Below are positions 17,346 through 26,005 of a stretch of 32,699 bases of DNA, piece by piece. Numbering within the stretch: position 1 is the first letter of the stretch; every line of letters starts with the position of its first letter. Origin of the DNA: Deltaproteobacteria bacterium (GTDB lineage Bacteria; Myxococcota_A; UBA9160; UBA4427); the NCBI GenBank assembly GCA_002709835.1, contig PAQX01000061.1, forward strand, positions 1-32,699. Direction: 5' to 3'. Below the pieces are notes generated by a model. That model made no database searches and had not been told where the DNA came from. It was given only the letters and a program-made list of their open reading frames with translations. The translations under genes were made by a program, and so were the position numbers.

Positions 17346-18374
17346 TCAGCGGCGAGGGTTCGGGAGGCCGGCGCGGATCTGGCGGGAGAAGTCCGGCGAC
17401 CCCTCGGCCGCTCGGGCCCGTTCGCCGATGTCGCTTCGCTCGCGGAGCTCCTCGAAGGGCAGCCGCGTATCGACGTTGCCCCGTTCGTAGCCGAGCTCGT
17501 CGAGGCGGCCGTTCACGAGGATCCGATAGTCGAAGGGGTGCCCCTGGGCGACGTGGCGGACGTGGTGCCGGATCGTCGTCGTACAGTTGTGCGTCGCGGC
17601 GTTGTACCAGGCCGGCTCGTCGTGGAGCGCGTTGATCTCGGCGAGATAGTCGAGCAGGATCGCCTTCGCGAGCTCGGGCTTCGCGGTCGTGCGGTAGAGG
17701 CGAACGGTCTCGCCACGGTGGTTGGTCCGAACCCCTACCACGTCGTGCTCGTCGGCGACCACGTAGTAGACCTCGAACTGTCGGAAGAAGCCGAGGACCG
17801 CCGAATAGGCCTCGCCCGCCTCCTTCCTGGTTTCGATCGAGATCGCCAGCGGCGGGGCGTCCCCGAAGTCCCAGCTCGCGATCGTATGGGCGATCATCGG
17901 CGAGCCCCAATACGACATGTAGAGATCGACGCCTTCGAGCTTCGAGAGATCCCAGGTCCGCGACTCCCAGCGCTCCTCGGTGATCTCCTCGCTTCCGGCC
18001 GCGTACCTGAAGTTGCGCACGTTCCGAACGACCAGGCGATCGCCGTCGATCGCCGCCCGCGGAAGGCGGGCAACGTCGCTCAGCCACTCGCGGTCGTTAC
18101 TCGCCTCGAGCGAGAGCCACCAGGCGAGCACGAACAGGAAGGGAAGCCCCCCGACCGCGACCTTCAGCACACGGGCGAGCGAACGCCGCGCGATCCATGC
18201 GGCCCCGACGAGACCGGTCACGAGGGCGAGCCACGCCACCCCGTCGTCGCGCCCGTCGATCCAGACTGCGGCGAGAGACCAGACGTTCGCCAGCAGCAGG
18301 AAGAGGCCGGCGACCCCCAGCATTCCGCCGCGCAGCAACGAGATCATCCTCGATCCCGAGGCGGGGACGTGCAT
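17346..18374 (-). CDS. DUF4105 (Lnb N-terminal-like) membrane protein
   Basis: This 342-residue protein has three N-terminal membrane segments (about 17-37, 47-62, 72-90) and then a periplasmic domain. LYMSYWGSPMIAHTIASWDF, with H163, and WYNAATHNCTTTIRHH (257-271), with C264, match the DUF4105 / Lnb_N domain as I know it. The conserved His and Cys suggest a Cys-dependent hydrolase or transferase, but this is inference; the family's reaction is not settled. ATG 18374 has no clear ribosome-binding site; ATG 18347 has GGGATCGAGG in front and is an alternative. It starts 10 bases after the lipoprotein hydrolase gene, so the two are probably cotranscribed. Confidence 0.82.
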   Translation of the reverse strand: MHVPASGSRMISLLRGGMLGVAGLFLLLANVWSLAAVWIDGRDDGVAWLALVTGLVGAAWIARRSLARVLKVAVGGLPFLFVLAWWLSLEASNDREWLSDVARLPRAAIDGDRLVVRNVRNFRYAAGSEEITEERWESRTWDLSKLEGVDLYMSYWGSPMIAHTIASWDFGDAPPLAISIETRKEAGEAYSAVLGFFRQFEVYYVVADEHDVVGVRTNHRGETVRLYRTTAKPELAKAILLDYLAEINALHDEPAWYNAATHNCTTTIRHHVRHVAQGHPFDYRILVNGRLDELGYERGNVDTRLPFEELRERSDIGERARAAEGSPDFSRQIRAGLPNPRR

Positions 18375-18384
18375 CGATCGGCGC

Positions 18385-20313
18385 TCACGGAAGGACGAGC
18401 TCCGTCGGTCCCCGGCGAACCAGACCGACGTGGGAGAGAAGAATCCGCCGCAGCTCGGAAATCGTCCAGGGGTGCTGCAAACAAGAATGCCCGCTGTGCA
18501 CGATCAGCTCGGAATCGACGTCGGTGATCTGGGCGCTCGTGAAACGGACGACGCCGTCGGACGCCTTGCGGCGATCGTCCGGGTCTTCGAGGTCCGGATC
18601 GCCCCGGACCGCGATGATCGAGTGGCGCCGGATACGCGCGTCGACGGGCGTCTCGACGAGAACCGAGAGGAAGCGACTCCCCGGCGACATGTTGTCGATC
18701 GAGCCGGAGGTCCGGGCGAGCTGACGGCGCGACTCGCTCTCGACGTCGTCTCTCACCAGATCGAGCGCAGCGTCCGCGATCGTGATGGGGCTTCGAGCGA
18801 AGCGGCCGACCCACCTGGCGATGTCCCAGTTCGCCACGTAGCTGCCGCGGTGGGGCGTTGCGATGAACACGACGCGCTCGACCATCGGCAGGGGCTCGAC
18901 GAGCAGCGCGTCCTCGAGGATCACCCGGTTCTCGGGCTCGAGCGTGGCCTCCTCCGGAGACTCGTCGCTCAAGAGGCGCCAGAACCGCTCGCCGGAATCC
19001 ACCGCCATGAGCTTGGTGAGCAGCCCGCCCTGACTGTGTCCGACGACGATCGCGCGACGAAGCGCCGGATCCCGACCTTCCGGATCGAGGCTGTCGATCA
19101 GGTCCTCCATCGCGTTCCGCAGCAATGAAGCCGAGTAGGCGATCGGATTGCCGGTGTTGTAGTCGAAGAGCCAGAACTGGAATCGGCGGCGGATCTCCGC
19201 GTCCGCCGTCAGGTCGTTCACGATCTCCGCCCAGGTCGAGCTGCTCGAGAAGGTTCCATGGACGAGGACGACGGGGATCCGGCCGGGCCGGTAGGGCTCC
19301 AGGGAAACGAGGCCGTCCCGCTCCCGTGCGAGATCGCCGATGAAGAAGTGCTTGAGGTCGCGCCAGAAGGGATTCTCCTCGGCCATCATCGACGCGATCG
19401 ACGATGTGGGCTCCATCTCGAGGGGAACCTTCACGCCGTCGATCTCGACCTGCTCTCCATCGGCCGCCGCGTGCAGCTCGAGACGAGCACGGATCCGTTT
19501 TCCGCGGCCGGTCGCAGAGGTCCTGGCAGCCGCCGTATCGAAGCGAAGCAACGCGGAGACGGGAAGGCGAAGGCTCGGCTTCAGGTACGAATCGCGGCGG
19601 TCGTCGGGCTCGACCGGTTCGAGCAGTGCCGCCAGAGGAGCGCCGATCCCTCTCCATCGATAGCGGTTGCGCAGCCCCTCGACCTCATACTCGGAAACGG
19701 GCACGAACCCGATCAGCATCCGGTCGCCCCAGATCAGACTGGACTCGTCGAGCGTGATCTCCAAATCGCCAACGGGCAGCGCAATGGTGCCCCCCCTCAG
19801 TCGGACTTCGTTCGAGTCTGGGTCGAGGAAGGCGAGCGTGACGCTCCGGTTGTAGAGATCCGCCGCGAGCCGCAGGCGAGGATCGAAAGGGCTCGAGACC
19901 AGCGCGGGGTCAGCGGGAAAAAGGAAGACCCAGGCATAGAGCGCGGTCGCCAGGTAATAGCTTCGGTCGCCGCTCTCGCTCGCATGCCGGAACGAGAGCT
20001 CCGCCAGCGAGATCAGCGCCTGCCGCGCGATCGGGTCGCCGCGACGGACGTTGCGGAGCAGGATGTCGTGAACGAGGGCGATGACCTCCTCGGGTCTCTG
20101 CGCCGCGTCCTCCTCGAGATCGGCGATCCGGAGAACGTTGCGGGTCTGAGCGCTCATCCGATCGGAGGTGAGCACGCTCTCCGCGAGCGAGCGCTGGACC
20201 GAACGCGGGTCCACGCGGTGGACGCCGATGGGAGCGGCGCACGCACCGAGCAAGCCGATCAGCAGACACCCGATCACGATGGGCCGGAACCGATTTGCCG
20301 AGTTCATCTCCAC
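18385..20313 (-). CDS. alpha/beta-hydrolase lipoprotein (lipase/esterase-like)
   Basis: This 642-residue protein has a lipobox GLLGAC (Cys 25) and a roughly 300-residue N-terminal region of unknown fold, with a helical first third. An alpha/beta-hydrolase domain follows from about 345. VVLVHGTFSSSSTW (348-361) forms the oxyanion hole, GHSQGG (425-430) has the nucleophile S427, and FIATPHRGS follows. SDGVVRFTSA (585-594) offers D586 and VHSGHSCLQH (605-614) the catalytic His, most likely H609. This is a lipase-like layout acting at the periplasmic face of a membrane. The start is GTG 20313 (GGAG 7 bases upstream) or the in-frame ATG 20307. Confidence 0.88.
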   Translation of the reverse strand: MEMNSANRFRPIVIGCLLIGLLGACAAPIGVHRVDPRSVQRSLAESVLTSDRMSAQTRNVLRIADLEEDAAQRPEEVIALVHDILLRNVRRGDPIARQALISLAELSFRHASESGDRSYYLATALYAWVFLFPADPALVSSPFDPRLRLAADLYNRSVTLAFLDPDSNEVRLRGGTIALPVGDLEITLDESSLIWGDRMLIGFVPVSEYEVEGLRNRYRWRGIGAPLAALLEPVEPDDRRDSYLKPSLRLPVSALLRFDTAAARTSATGRGKRIRARLELHAAADGEQVEIDGVKVPLEMEPTSSIASMMAEENPFWRDLKHFFIGDLARERDGLVSLEPYRPGRIPVVLVHGTFSSSSTWAEIVNDLTADAEIRRRFQFWLFDYNTGNPIAYSASLLRNAMEDLIDSLDPEGRDPALRRAIVVGHSQGGLLTKLMAVDSGERFWRLLSDESPEEATLEPENRVILEDALLVEPLPMVERVVFIATPHRGSYVANWDIARWVGRFARSPITIADAALDLVRDDVESESRRQLARTSGSIDNMSPGSRFLSVLVETPVDARIRRHSIIAVRGDPDLEDPDDRRKASDGVVRFTSAQITDVDSELIVHSGHSCLQHPWTISELRRILLSHVGLVRRGPTELVLP

Positions 20314-20352
20314 CGGTCTTCTCCCTCGATCCCTCGAGAACCGCCGTCGACG

Positions 20353-21282
20353 CTAGAAAGGAAGCTTGACGGCGGCGCCCACGTACCAGGAACGCTCGAA
20401 GTCCGAAACAGCGACGTTGTTCCCGTTCTGGTCCTCGACGCGAAGTTCGCCGCCCAGGACCGGGCCACCGAACGCCTCGACCGTGATGCCCGATTCGAGG
20501 GTCTTCGCGACCGTGAACGTGACCGGGAAGCTGTTCTTCTCGCCGACGCCGTCGCCGACGCCCGGCAGCCGCTTGTCCAGCCGGAATCGCTCCCGCTCGC
20601 GACCAGCCGCGACGCTCAGCTGCCAACCTCCTTCGAAGGCATAATTGAACTTGGCCCGACCGCCGCGCGAGGTCCAGCTCTGGGTCGTGAAGGTCAAAGC
20701 ATCGGTGATGTTCCAGGTGATCAGAATGATCGGCTGAATCAGCGCTTCGTCGCCGAGCGCGGAGATCGCGAGGACTCCCAGCCCGACGAAGAAGCGGTCG
20801 TTCGGGCGCCAGTCCCCGCCGACCAGAATTCCCCCGCGGATCGCGTCCGCGAATCGGCTTCCGCCCTCTCCGGAGAACTCGCCGACGGCCCCGCCGAAGA
20901 TGCCCCACTGTTCATCGAGGGCATATCGGAGTCGGGGCGCGGCGCGAAAGACGTGGATGTCGTCCCAGGCATCCCCCGCGTCGAGGCCATCGAAGCGATA
21001 CTCGAAGGCGCGATACTCGGAGGCGATCGAGAAGCTCCAGGGGGATTCGTCCCCGAGTCGTCGGCTCGCCAGCACGTTTACGCTCGGGTGAAGGACATCG
21101 AACTCCCCGCTCGGATTATCGAGATCGCTCCATCCCTGGTAGTCGACCGCCAACATCGCGCGGCCCTTCCATTCACTCGCATGGCCGCTTCCGGCGACTG
21201 CGGTCAGGCACGCGAGGAGGAGGACGGTCGTCATGATGCAAAGTCGCGGGCAAGCTTGCGGGCGCAGGCACGGAGTCGGCAT
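20353..21282 (-). CDS. outer-membrane beta-barrel-like protein
   Basis: This 309-residue protein has a cleavable signal (hydrophobic TTVLLLACLTAVAGS, cut near GHASEW). It then alternates amphipathic strands with aromatic girdles (WSFSIASEYRAFEYRF, LRYALDEQWGIFGGAVGEF, RFFVGLGVLAISALG, WYVGAAVKLPF). The final residue is Phe, the standard C-terminal signal for BAM-mediated insertion. It looks like a 12-14 strand barrel, not a TolC-type channel; no specific family is assigned. GGGAG stands 4-5 bases before ATG 21282. It is the first gene of the minus-strand envelope block, 39 bases before the lipoprotein hydrolase gene. Confidence 0.78.
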   Translation of the reverse strand: MPTPCLRPQACPRLCIMTTVLLLACLTAVAGSGHASEWKGRAMLAVDYQGWSDLDNPSGEFDVLHPSVNVLASRRLGDESPWSFSIASEYRAFEYRFDGLDAGDAWDDIHVFRAAPRLRYALDEQWGIFGGAVGEFSGEGGSRFADAIRGGILVGGDWRPNDRFFVGLGVLAISALGDEALIQPIILITWNITDALTFTTQSWTSRGGRAKFNYAFEGGWQLSVAAGRERERFRLDKRLPGVGDGVGEKNSFPVTFTVAKTLESGITVEAFGGPVLGGELRVEDQNGNNVAVSDFERSWYVGAAVKLPF

Positions 21283-21398
21283 GACACTCCCTTCTTGACG
21301 TCGGGCGCCGGAGCGTAGCCGTGCCCCATTCTCTTGGCCCGTTGGGGCGCGACGGGCTCTTCCTGCTCGCGTGCCCTTTTCCTTCCTTGGAAAGCGTC

Positions 21399-21435
21399 GA
21401 GAGCAACGGCTCTCCCGGGGGCTTTCGGCGAAAGC
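21399..21435. repeat. two adjacent short hairpins
   Basis: Two perfect inverted repeats lie 6 bases apart in the 286-base gap between the cyclophilin stop and the beta-barrel start: GAGAGC-AACG-GCTCTC at 21399-21414 and GCTTTC-GGC-GAAAGC at 21421-21435. They could form a terminator for the cyclophilin gene or a leader structure for the beta-barrel gene. No T-run follows directly. The rest of the gap shows no gene. Confidence 0.45.
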
Positions 21436-21568
21436 GATCTCCGGGCCGTCCCGCTCCCCTTTCGGCAAGCGTTCGGCGATCCCGCGCGCGTCGCGAGGCC
21501 TCCCGGTCAGCGCGAACCCGACGGCGGCGTGCTGTATGTCGCACGAACCCGGAGAGGCGACCTCGCGC

Positions 21569-22591
21569 CTAGCGGCGCCGTCGGCCCAGGGTCGTCAACG
21601 ACGCGAAGGCCAGCACAAGCGGCAGCGTGCCGCTGGGCTCAGGGACGGACACCATCTCGACGTCCTGGGCGAGGTAGTGGGCCATCGTGCCGGCGCGGCG
21701 GGCGGCCCACGACTCCTCCGCCTCCGCGACTGCGCTGCAGCTCATCGCGATCCGAGGGAAGAAGAAACTCTGCGTAGTCAAGTTGACCTCGAAGACGTCG
21801 CGACCGGTCGTGCAGGGCACGCTGGGCGGACCCGTCGCGCCGCTGCCGTCGCAGGCCGGATCGAGGAGGATCGGGACGACGGAAGGGCCATTGCTGCGAA
21901 GCGGATCGAGGATCACCGTGTCGATCGTCTCGTCGGCCAGGCCGTAGAACGGCGAGGCCTCGGCACAACCGTAGCCGCCGCCCGGTGGGTCACTCGGCGC
22001 GCTCTGCAGCGGGAGCGCGCGGAAGATCTGGTTGAAAGGATTCTCGAGGATCGGAAGCGTGTCCTCGATCGGGAGGTCGGCGATCGCGTTCGCCGTGTCC
22101 ATCCCGCCGAAGACGACGCGACCGAAGGCGGTGAAGCCGACGCCGTCGGTCGTGTCGAGGAAGGGGTTGTCGACGAGATTCACGAACCACTGATTCGTCG
22201 CGCTGTTCGGCTGACCCCCGAGGCGCGCCATCGCGATCGTCCCCGCCGTGTTCGAGAGACAGGGCTCGTTCTGGATCGCGGGGTTCGTCGGAATCGACTC
22301 GTAGGCCCCGGCGTTTTCGCGGAAGCCGCCGCCTTGGACGACGAAGCCGGGAACGCTGCGGTGGAAGATCGCGCCGTCGAAGTCGCCGCCGTTCACGTAG
22401 TCCATGAAATTCGCGACGGTGGTCGGCGCCATGTTCGGGTAGAGCTCGAGCATCATCGGCCCCACCGAGGTCTCGACGAGTACCCATTCCGGATCACTGA
22501 AATCCGGCGTGCAGCCACCGATCTGGGCGCTCGCGTGCGTCGCGCCAAAGAGGGCGAGCAGGACGACGGTCAACTGGAGACACTTCGGCAT
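21569..22591 (-). CDS. secreted cyclophilin-type peptidyl-prolyl isomerase with PEP-CTERM tail
   Basis: This 340-residue protein has a signal peptide (cleavage near ASAQ, about 23) and a cyclophilin domain (about 36-230). IFHRSVPGFVVQGGGF (75-90) includes the catalytic R78, and ATNQWFVNL and GFTAFGRVVFGGM are further hallmarks. A Cys-containing insert region (about 205-310) follows. The C-terminus is VPEP at 316-319, a short hydrophobic segment and RRRR at 337-340, the complete PEP-CTERM signal read by exosortases. The protein is thus probably exported and anchored or released at the cell surface, helping fold extracellular proteins. Known eukaryote-like cyclophilins rarely carry this tail. 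The gene stands alone. Confidence 0.9.
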   Translation of the reverse strand: MPKCLQLTVVLLALFGATHASAQIGGCTPDFSDPEWVLVETSVGPMMLELYPNMAPTTVANFMDYVNGGDFDGAIFHRSVPGFVVQGGGFRENAGAYESIPTNPAIQNEPCLSNTAGTIAMARLGGQPNSATNQWFVNLVDNPFLDTTDGVGFTAFGRVVFGGMDTANAIADLPIEDTLPILENPFNQIFRALPLQSAPSDPPGGGYGCAEASPFYGLADETIDTVILDPLRSNGPSVVPILLDPACDGSGATGPPSVPCTTGRDVFEVNLTTQSFFFPRIAMSCSAVAEAEESWAARRAGTMAHYLAQDVEMVSVPEPSGTLPLVLAFASLTTLGRRRR

Positions 22592-22780
22592 GGGTTCTTC
22601 TCTGTTCGCGGATGGAGCCGGCCACAGTATGTGCACATCCGCAGCGTTCTTGGCTCGCCAATCTCGGAAAACTGCTCGCAGGATGCCCCTCGCGCGGACG
22701 CTCACGAATCGGCAACTCGGCGTGGAACCCGCGGCGCCCGAACAGGAAAATCGGGACACGACGCGATCGGAGGTGCGTGC

Positions 22781-23383
22781 TCAGCCGCGATAGCCCCGCG
22801 CGACCAGATACCGCTCCGTCGAGCCCTTCCGGGTCGACTGAAGCTTCACCGTCTTCGCCTTCGCGAACGACTTCCGCATCCGCTGATCGACCTGCTGCGC
22901 CTCGGGCCCTTCGAGGATCTTGATCACGAAGTCACCGCCCGGCGCGAGCACCTTGGGCAGCAACGCCTCGATCGCCTCGAGCAGGCGCTCTTCGTTCGCG
23001 CGGTCGGCCTCTCGCACGCCCGTGAGCTTCGGGGCCGCGTCCGACAGGACGACGTCCGCGGGCGCACCACCGATCGCCTCGACGAGACGCGCAGGCGTGT
23101 CCTCCGCTTCCAGGTCCCCGACGAGCGCCGTGGCGTTGGCCTGGGGCAGCGGCGGGTCGAGCTCGGCCAGATCGATGCCCACCACGAACCCGTTCCCGCC
23201 GACGAGACGGACGGCGACCTCCATCCAACCTCCCGGCCAGCAGCCGAGATCGAGGACACGGTGACCCTTCTGGAGGATCCGGAACTGCTTCTGGACCTCT
23301 TCCAGCTTGTAGGCCGCGCGCGAGCGCAAGCCTTCCTTCTTCGCCTTCTGGTGGAGGTGGTCTTTGCGCTGGTAGCGGGCCAT
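22781..23383 (-). CDS. rlmE: RlmE/FtsJ-type 23S rRNA 2'-O-methyltransferase
   Basis: This 200-residue protein matches RlmE (RrmJ/FtsJ), which methylates the 2'-hydroxyl of U2552 in the 23S rRNA A-loop. RSRAAYKLEEV (20-30) has K26. The SAM motif VLDLGCWPGGW spans 43-53. SDAAPKLTGV has D115, FVIKILEG has K155 and STERYLVARG has E190, together forming the K-D-K-E tetrad. Length is close to E. coli RlmE. No ftsH gene is adjacent, unlike in enterobacteria. ATG 23383 starts at the conserved MARYQRKDHLHQKAK-like N-terminus; a strong ribosome-binding site is not evident. Confidence 0.93.
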   Translation of the reverse strand: MARYQRKDHLHQKAKKEGLRSRAAYKLEEVQKQFRILQKGHRVLDLGCWPGGWMEVAVRLVGGNGFVVGIDLAELDPPLPQANATALVGDLEAEDTPARLVEAIGGAPADVVLSDAAPKLTGVREADRANEERLLEAIEALLPKVLAPGGDFVIKILEGPEAQQVDQRMRKSFAKAKTVKLQSTRKGSTERYLVARGYRG

Positions 23384-23488
23384 GAGCGGCGGGAGGCTAT
23401 CGGATCCGCAGCGGCGATGCGCTCCGAGGCGCTGCGGAATCGCCTGAACGCGCTGCACGCAGATCGGAGTCGTTTCGAATCGCAGGAC

Positions 23489-24571
23489 TCAACGAGGCGG
23501 GATCAGCTTCTCCCGCTGCATCCACTCGATCCACTCGACGAGCATGTCCTCCGAGTCGATGCAGTCGGCGAAGCCCGCCTGACGAAGCTTGATCGTCGAG
23601 AGCATGTTCGGCGGCGCCGCCTCTTCACGTCCGAGTCCGAAGTGGACGTCGGCATAAATGAACGAGTCTCCGACGAAGTCCATCAGTCCCGGCGCGCGAA
23701 GTCCGTGGGTCGCCACGATCTCGTCCCACACCCGTGCCTTCGCCGGCATCGTCTCCGCGAGCTTCTGGGGTGCCGGCGGACCGACCTCCATCCCGAACGC
23801 CTCTGCCAACCTCGGCCAGACGTTCTCCCAGACGAAGACGTCCCCGTTCGACACGTTGAAGATCTCGTTCCGCGCCGCTTCAGCCGTCCCGCCCCACTGG
23901 AGGGCGCGGGCGAGAAGCCGCGCATCCATCGCATCGACGGGGCCCGTCGCGCCGCCCGGAAAGCCGAGCCCGCGCCCTTCGTGTTTCTCGATCGCGGCGT
24001 AGACTGCGACCGGCGCAAGCGGGTTCATCGGGGCGCCGAAGGCGTGCCCGTAGATCACCGGCGGCCGCCAGACCGTCCAGGTGTACCCTGCAGCGGCCGC
24101 ACGCGCGCGCAGCAGATCTTCCTGGAGCCAGTAGAAGTTGGGGTGATCGTGGCGCGGCTCGCGCTCGCGTCCGGGCACGCGCATCCGCCCGACGTGCGCG
24201 CCGTACGCTTTCGTCCCCTGCAGGAGCGACACGTGCTCGAGCGCGCCCCGGGCTTCGACGCCCTGCAGAAGATGCTCGAGCATCCGGCGGTTGATCTCCA
24301 TCTGGTCCGGATCGAACCAGCCGCCGAGCAGCCCTTCCTTTTCCTGGAGAGCGGCGAAGACGACGTGGGTGAAGGGTGGAAGCTCCCCGAGACGCGCGGC
24401 ACAGGCGGACGCGTCGAGGAGATCGAGGGGCACGTGGGTCCCGACGCGGAGATCCGGAGCCCGGCGCGAGACGCCGTAGGCCTCCCAACCCTGCGAGGCG
24501 AAGTGCTCGAAGGCCGCGCGACCGACGATCCCACTCGCGCCGACGACGAGCACCCGCTTCCCGTCGCTCAC
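23489..24571 (-). CDS. PRISE-like SDR reductase (progesterone 5-beta-reductase/iridoid synthase type)
   Basis: This 360-residue SDR has GASGIVG at 11-17 and GVSRR at 33-37, the NADPH-binding signature of PRISE enzymes. It also has LLQGTKAYG with K121 and HPNFYWLQEDLL with Y147, the Lys/Tyr pair placed as in plant 5-beta-reductases. C-terminal FNVSNGDVFVWENVWPRLAE is typical too. Family members reduce activated C=C bonds of enones; the bacterial substrate is unknown. The start is GTG 24571, whose GTGA overlaps the stop of the metallophosphatase gene (24568-24570), so it is coupled to that gene. Confidence 0.88.
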   Translation of the reverse strand: MSDGKRVLVVGASGIVGRAAFEHFASQGWEAYGVSRRAPDLRVGTHVPLDLLDASACAARLGELPPFTHVVFAALQEKEGLLGGWFDPDQMEINRRMLEHLLQGVEARGALEHVSLLQGTKAYGAHVGRMRVPGREREPRHDHPNFYWLQEDLLRARAAAAGYTWTVWRPPVIYGHAFGAPMNPLAPVAVYAAIEKHEGRGLGFPGGATGPVDAMDARLLARALQWGGTAEAARNEIFNVSNGDVFVWENVWPRLAEAFGMEVGPPAPQKLAETMPAKARVWDEIVATHGLRAPGLMDFVGDSFIYADVHFGLGREEAAPPNMLSTIKLRQAGFADCIDSEDMLVEWIEWMQREKLIPPR

Positions 24572-25878
24572 CGCGAAGGCGCTCCGAAGCGCGCCCGAAA
24601 ATCGGTGAGCACGATCTCGTACTCCTCCGCCGCCATGAAGTCCGCGTCACTCATGCCCTTCTGTTCGTGGTCGCGGTACCAGACCACGTAGTCGGGCATC
24701 TCACTCGCGTGCTTCCCGTAGTGGGTCGAGTAGGTCCTCATCGCGATCCGCGGCGGATCGACTGTCGTGTCGAACTCGAGGAGGCGAAGCCAGCCGTCCC
24801 CGAGCCCGACTGGCAACCCTCGCATCGGGTCGCGGGGCTGGCCCGCGTCGAGCCCGACCTGCCCCCGGTCCTGATAGTCCGCGAGGACCGTGTGGACATC
24901 GAAGCCTGCGACGTTGTCCTCACGCAGATAGGCCTGGCCGTGATAGTGCCCGCACAGGACGAGGAAGATCTGGGATTCGACCGCGATCAGCTTCTCGAAC
25001 ATCTGCCGGGGCGTGTTGTGTTCGCCGTGGGCGAGGGTGAAGTCGAGGAAGCTGCCGTCGATCCGCGTCGCCTTGGGGCTCAGGTAGTCGTGGGTCGAGA
25101 CGATCGTCGGCAAGCCCGGATATTTCGCGATCACCTCGCGTGCCCACGCGAGAACCTCGTCGCTCGCCTGCATCTCGAGAGCGAGGTGAAGGAAGCGGTA
25201 ACCGCCCGCTTCGAAGACCTGCGCGCTGCTCGTTCCGCCGCCGAATGAATCCACGTACCAGGGCGCGTCGGCGAAGAATTCGGAGTCCGCTCCGAATGCG
25301 CCGAGGAAGCCTTCGAGACCGCCCACGTGGAGGAGTCCGAGGTCCTCGACGGTGAAGGTGATCTCCTCGGGTCGCTTCGTCAGATCCGGCGGATGCGTGT
25401 GGACGTTGTACATCGCGTCATAGTCGTGATTGCCGGGCGGGATACCGAAAGGCAGACCCGCGTCGGCGACGAGCCGATAGCCGGCGATCGCGGTCGGGAT
25501 CTCGACCTTTGCGACCTTCTCACTCGGCGTGAAGTGGGCATCGAAGAACGGATTCGCGACCCGCTCGTGGCCGATCGCTTCGTGACCCGGATCGATCCTC
25601 TTCGTCGGGTGCTGCCAGGTGTCACCGACGCTCGCGACGAAGGCGATGTCTCCACCGCGACTCCGCGCGTGATCCGCGACCCAGCCGAGCTGCTCCAGGA
25701 AGAGCTCGGACGCGTCGATCGCGAAACCCTCGGCCTTCTGGTGGGTGTAGTCGGTGTAGTTCTGGGTGTCGGGGATCATCGCGATCGTGAATCGCTCGCC
25801 CCCGCCCCCCTCGATCTCCGAGCCCGCGCATCCGAGCGCGACGACCGCGAGGCCGAGCGCTGCCAACCAAGTCCGCAT
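24568..25878 (-). CDS. calcineurin-like metallophosphatase, lipoprotein
   Basis: This 436-residue protein has a signal with lipobox VALGC (Cys 17). Its metallophosphatase core contains MIPDTQNY with D37 and Q39 (Gln in place of the usual His), SVGDTW (D86), GNHDYD (149-154), STHDY and GHYHG, the standard two-metal ligand set. It probably hydrolyses a phosphoester in the periplasm; substrate unknown. AGGAGG lies about 8 bases before ATG 25878. It is divergent from the haloalkane dehalogenase gene (127-base shared upstream region) and translationally coupled to the PRISE-like reductase downstream. Confidence 0.9.
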   Translation of the reverse strand: MRTWLAALGLAVVALGCAGSEIEGGGGERFTIAMIPDTQNYTDYTHQKAEGFAIDASELFLEQLGWVADHARSRGGDIAFVASVGDTWQHPTKRIDPGHEAIGHERVANPFFDAHFTPSEKVAKVEIPTAIAGYRLVADAGLPFGIPPGNHDYDAMYNVHTHPPDLTKRPEEITFTVEDLGLLHVGGLEGFLGAFGADSEFFADAPWYVDSFGGGTSSAQVFEAGGYRFLHLALEMQASDEVLAWAREVIAKYPGLPTIVSTHDYLSPKATRIDGSFLDFTLAHGEHNTPRQMFEKLIAVESQIFLVLCGHYHGQAYLREDNVAGFDVHTVLADYQDRGQVGLDAGQPRDPMRGLPVGLGDGWLRLLEFDTTVDPPRIAMRTYSTHYGKHASEMPDYVVWYRDHEQKGMSDADFMAAEEYEIVLTDFRARFGAPSR

Positions 25879-26005
25879 CCGAGTTCCTCCTCCACCGCGC
25901 CACGCGGCCCCCCCAACGATTGCAGACCCTCGCGTCCGTGGCAGCCACGAACGAATGAGGCACGCTTGCTCTCGCCCCCCGCGCCCCATAGACGGAGATT
26001 CCCCG

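Noticed and set aside
19258..21318. Plus-strand open frame of about 690 codons opposite the lipoprotein hydrolase and beta-barrel genes
   Set aside because: No signal or domain; the minus strand has lipobox, GHSQGG and barrel features.
22629..22638. ATGTGCACAT palindrome upstream of the cyclophilin gene
   Set aside because: A 10-base palindrome has a fair chance of occurring at random in a gap of about 190 bases; no second copy seen.
21371..24691. Plus-strand open frame of about 1100 codons
   Set aside because: It runs antisense across the cyclophilin, RlmE and PRISE genes, which all have diagnostic motifs. Its translation is Arg-rich and domain-free.
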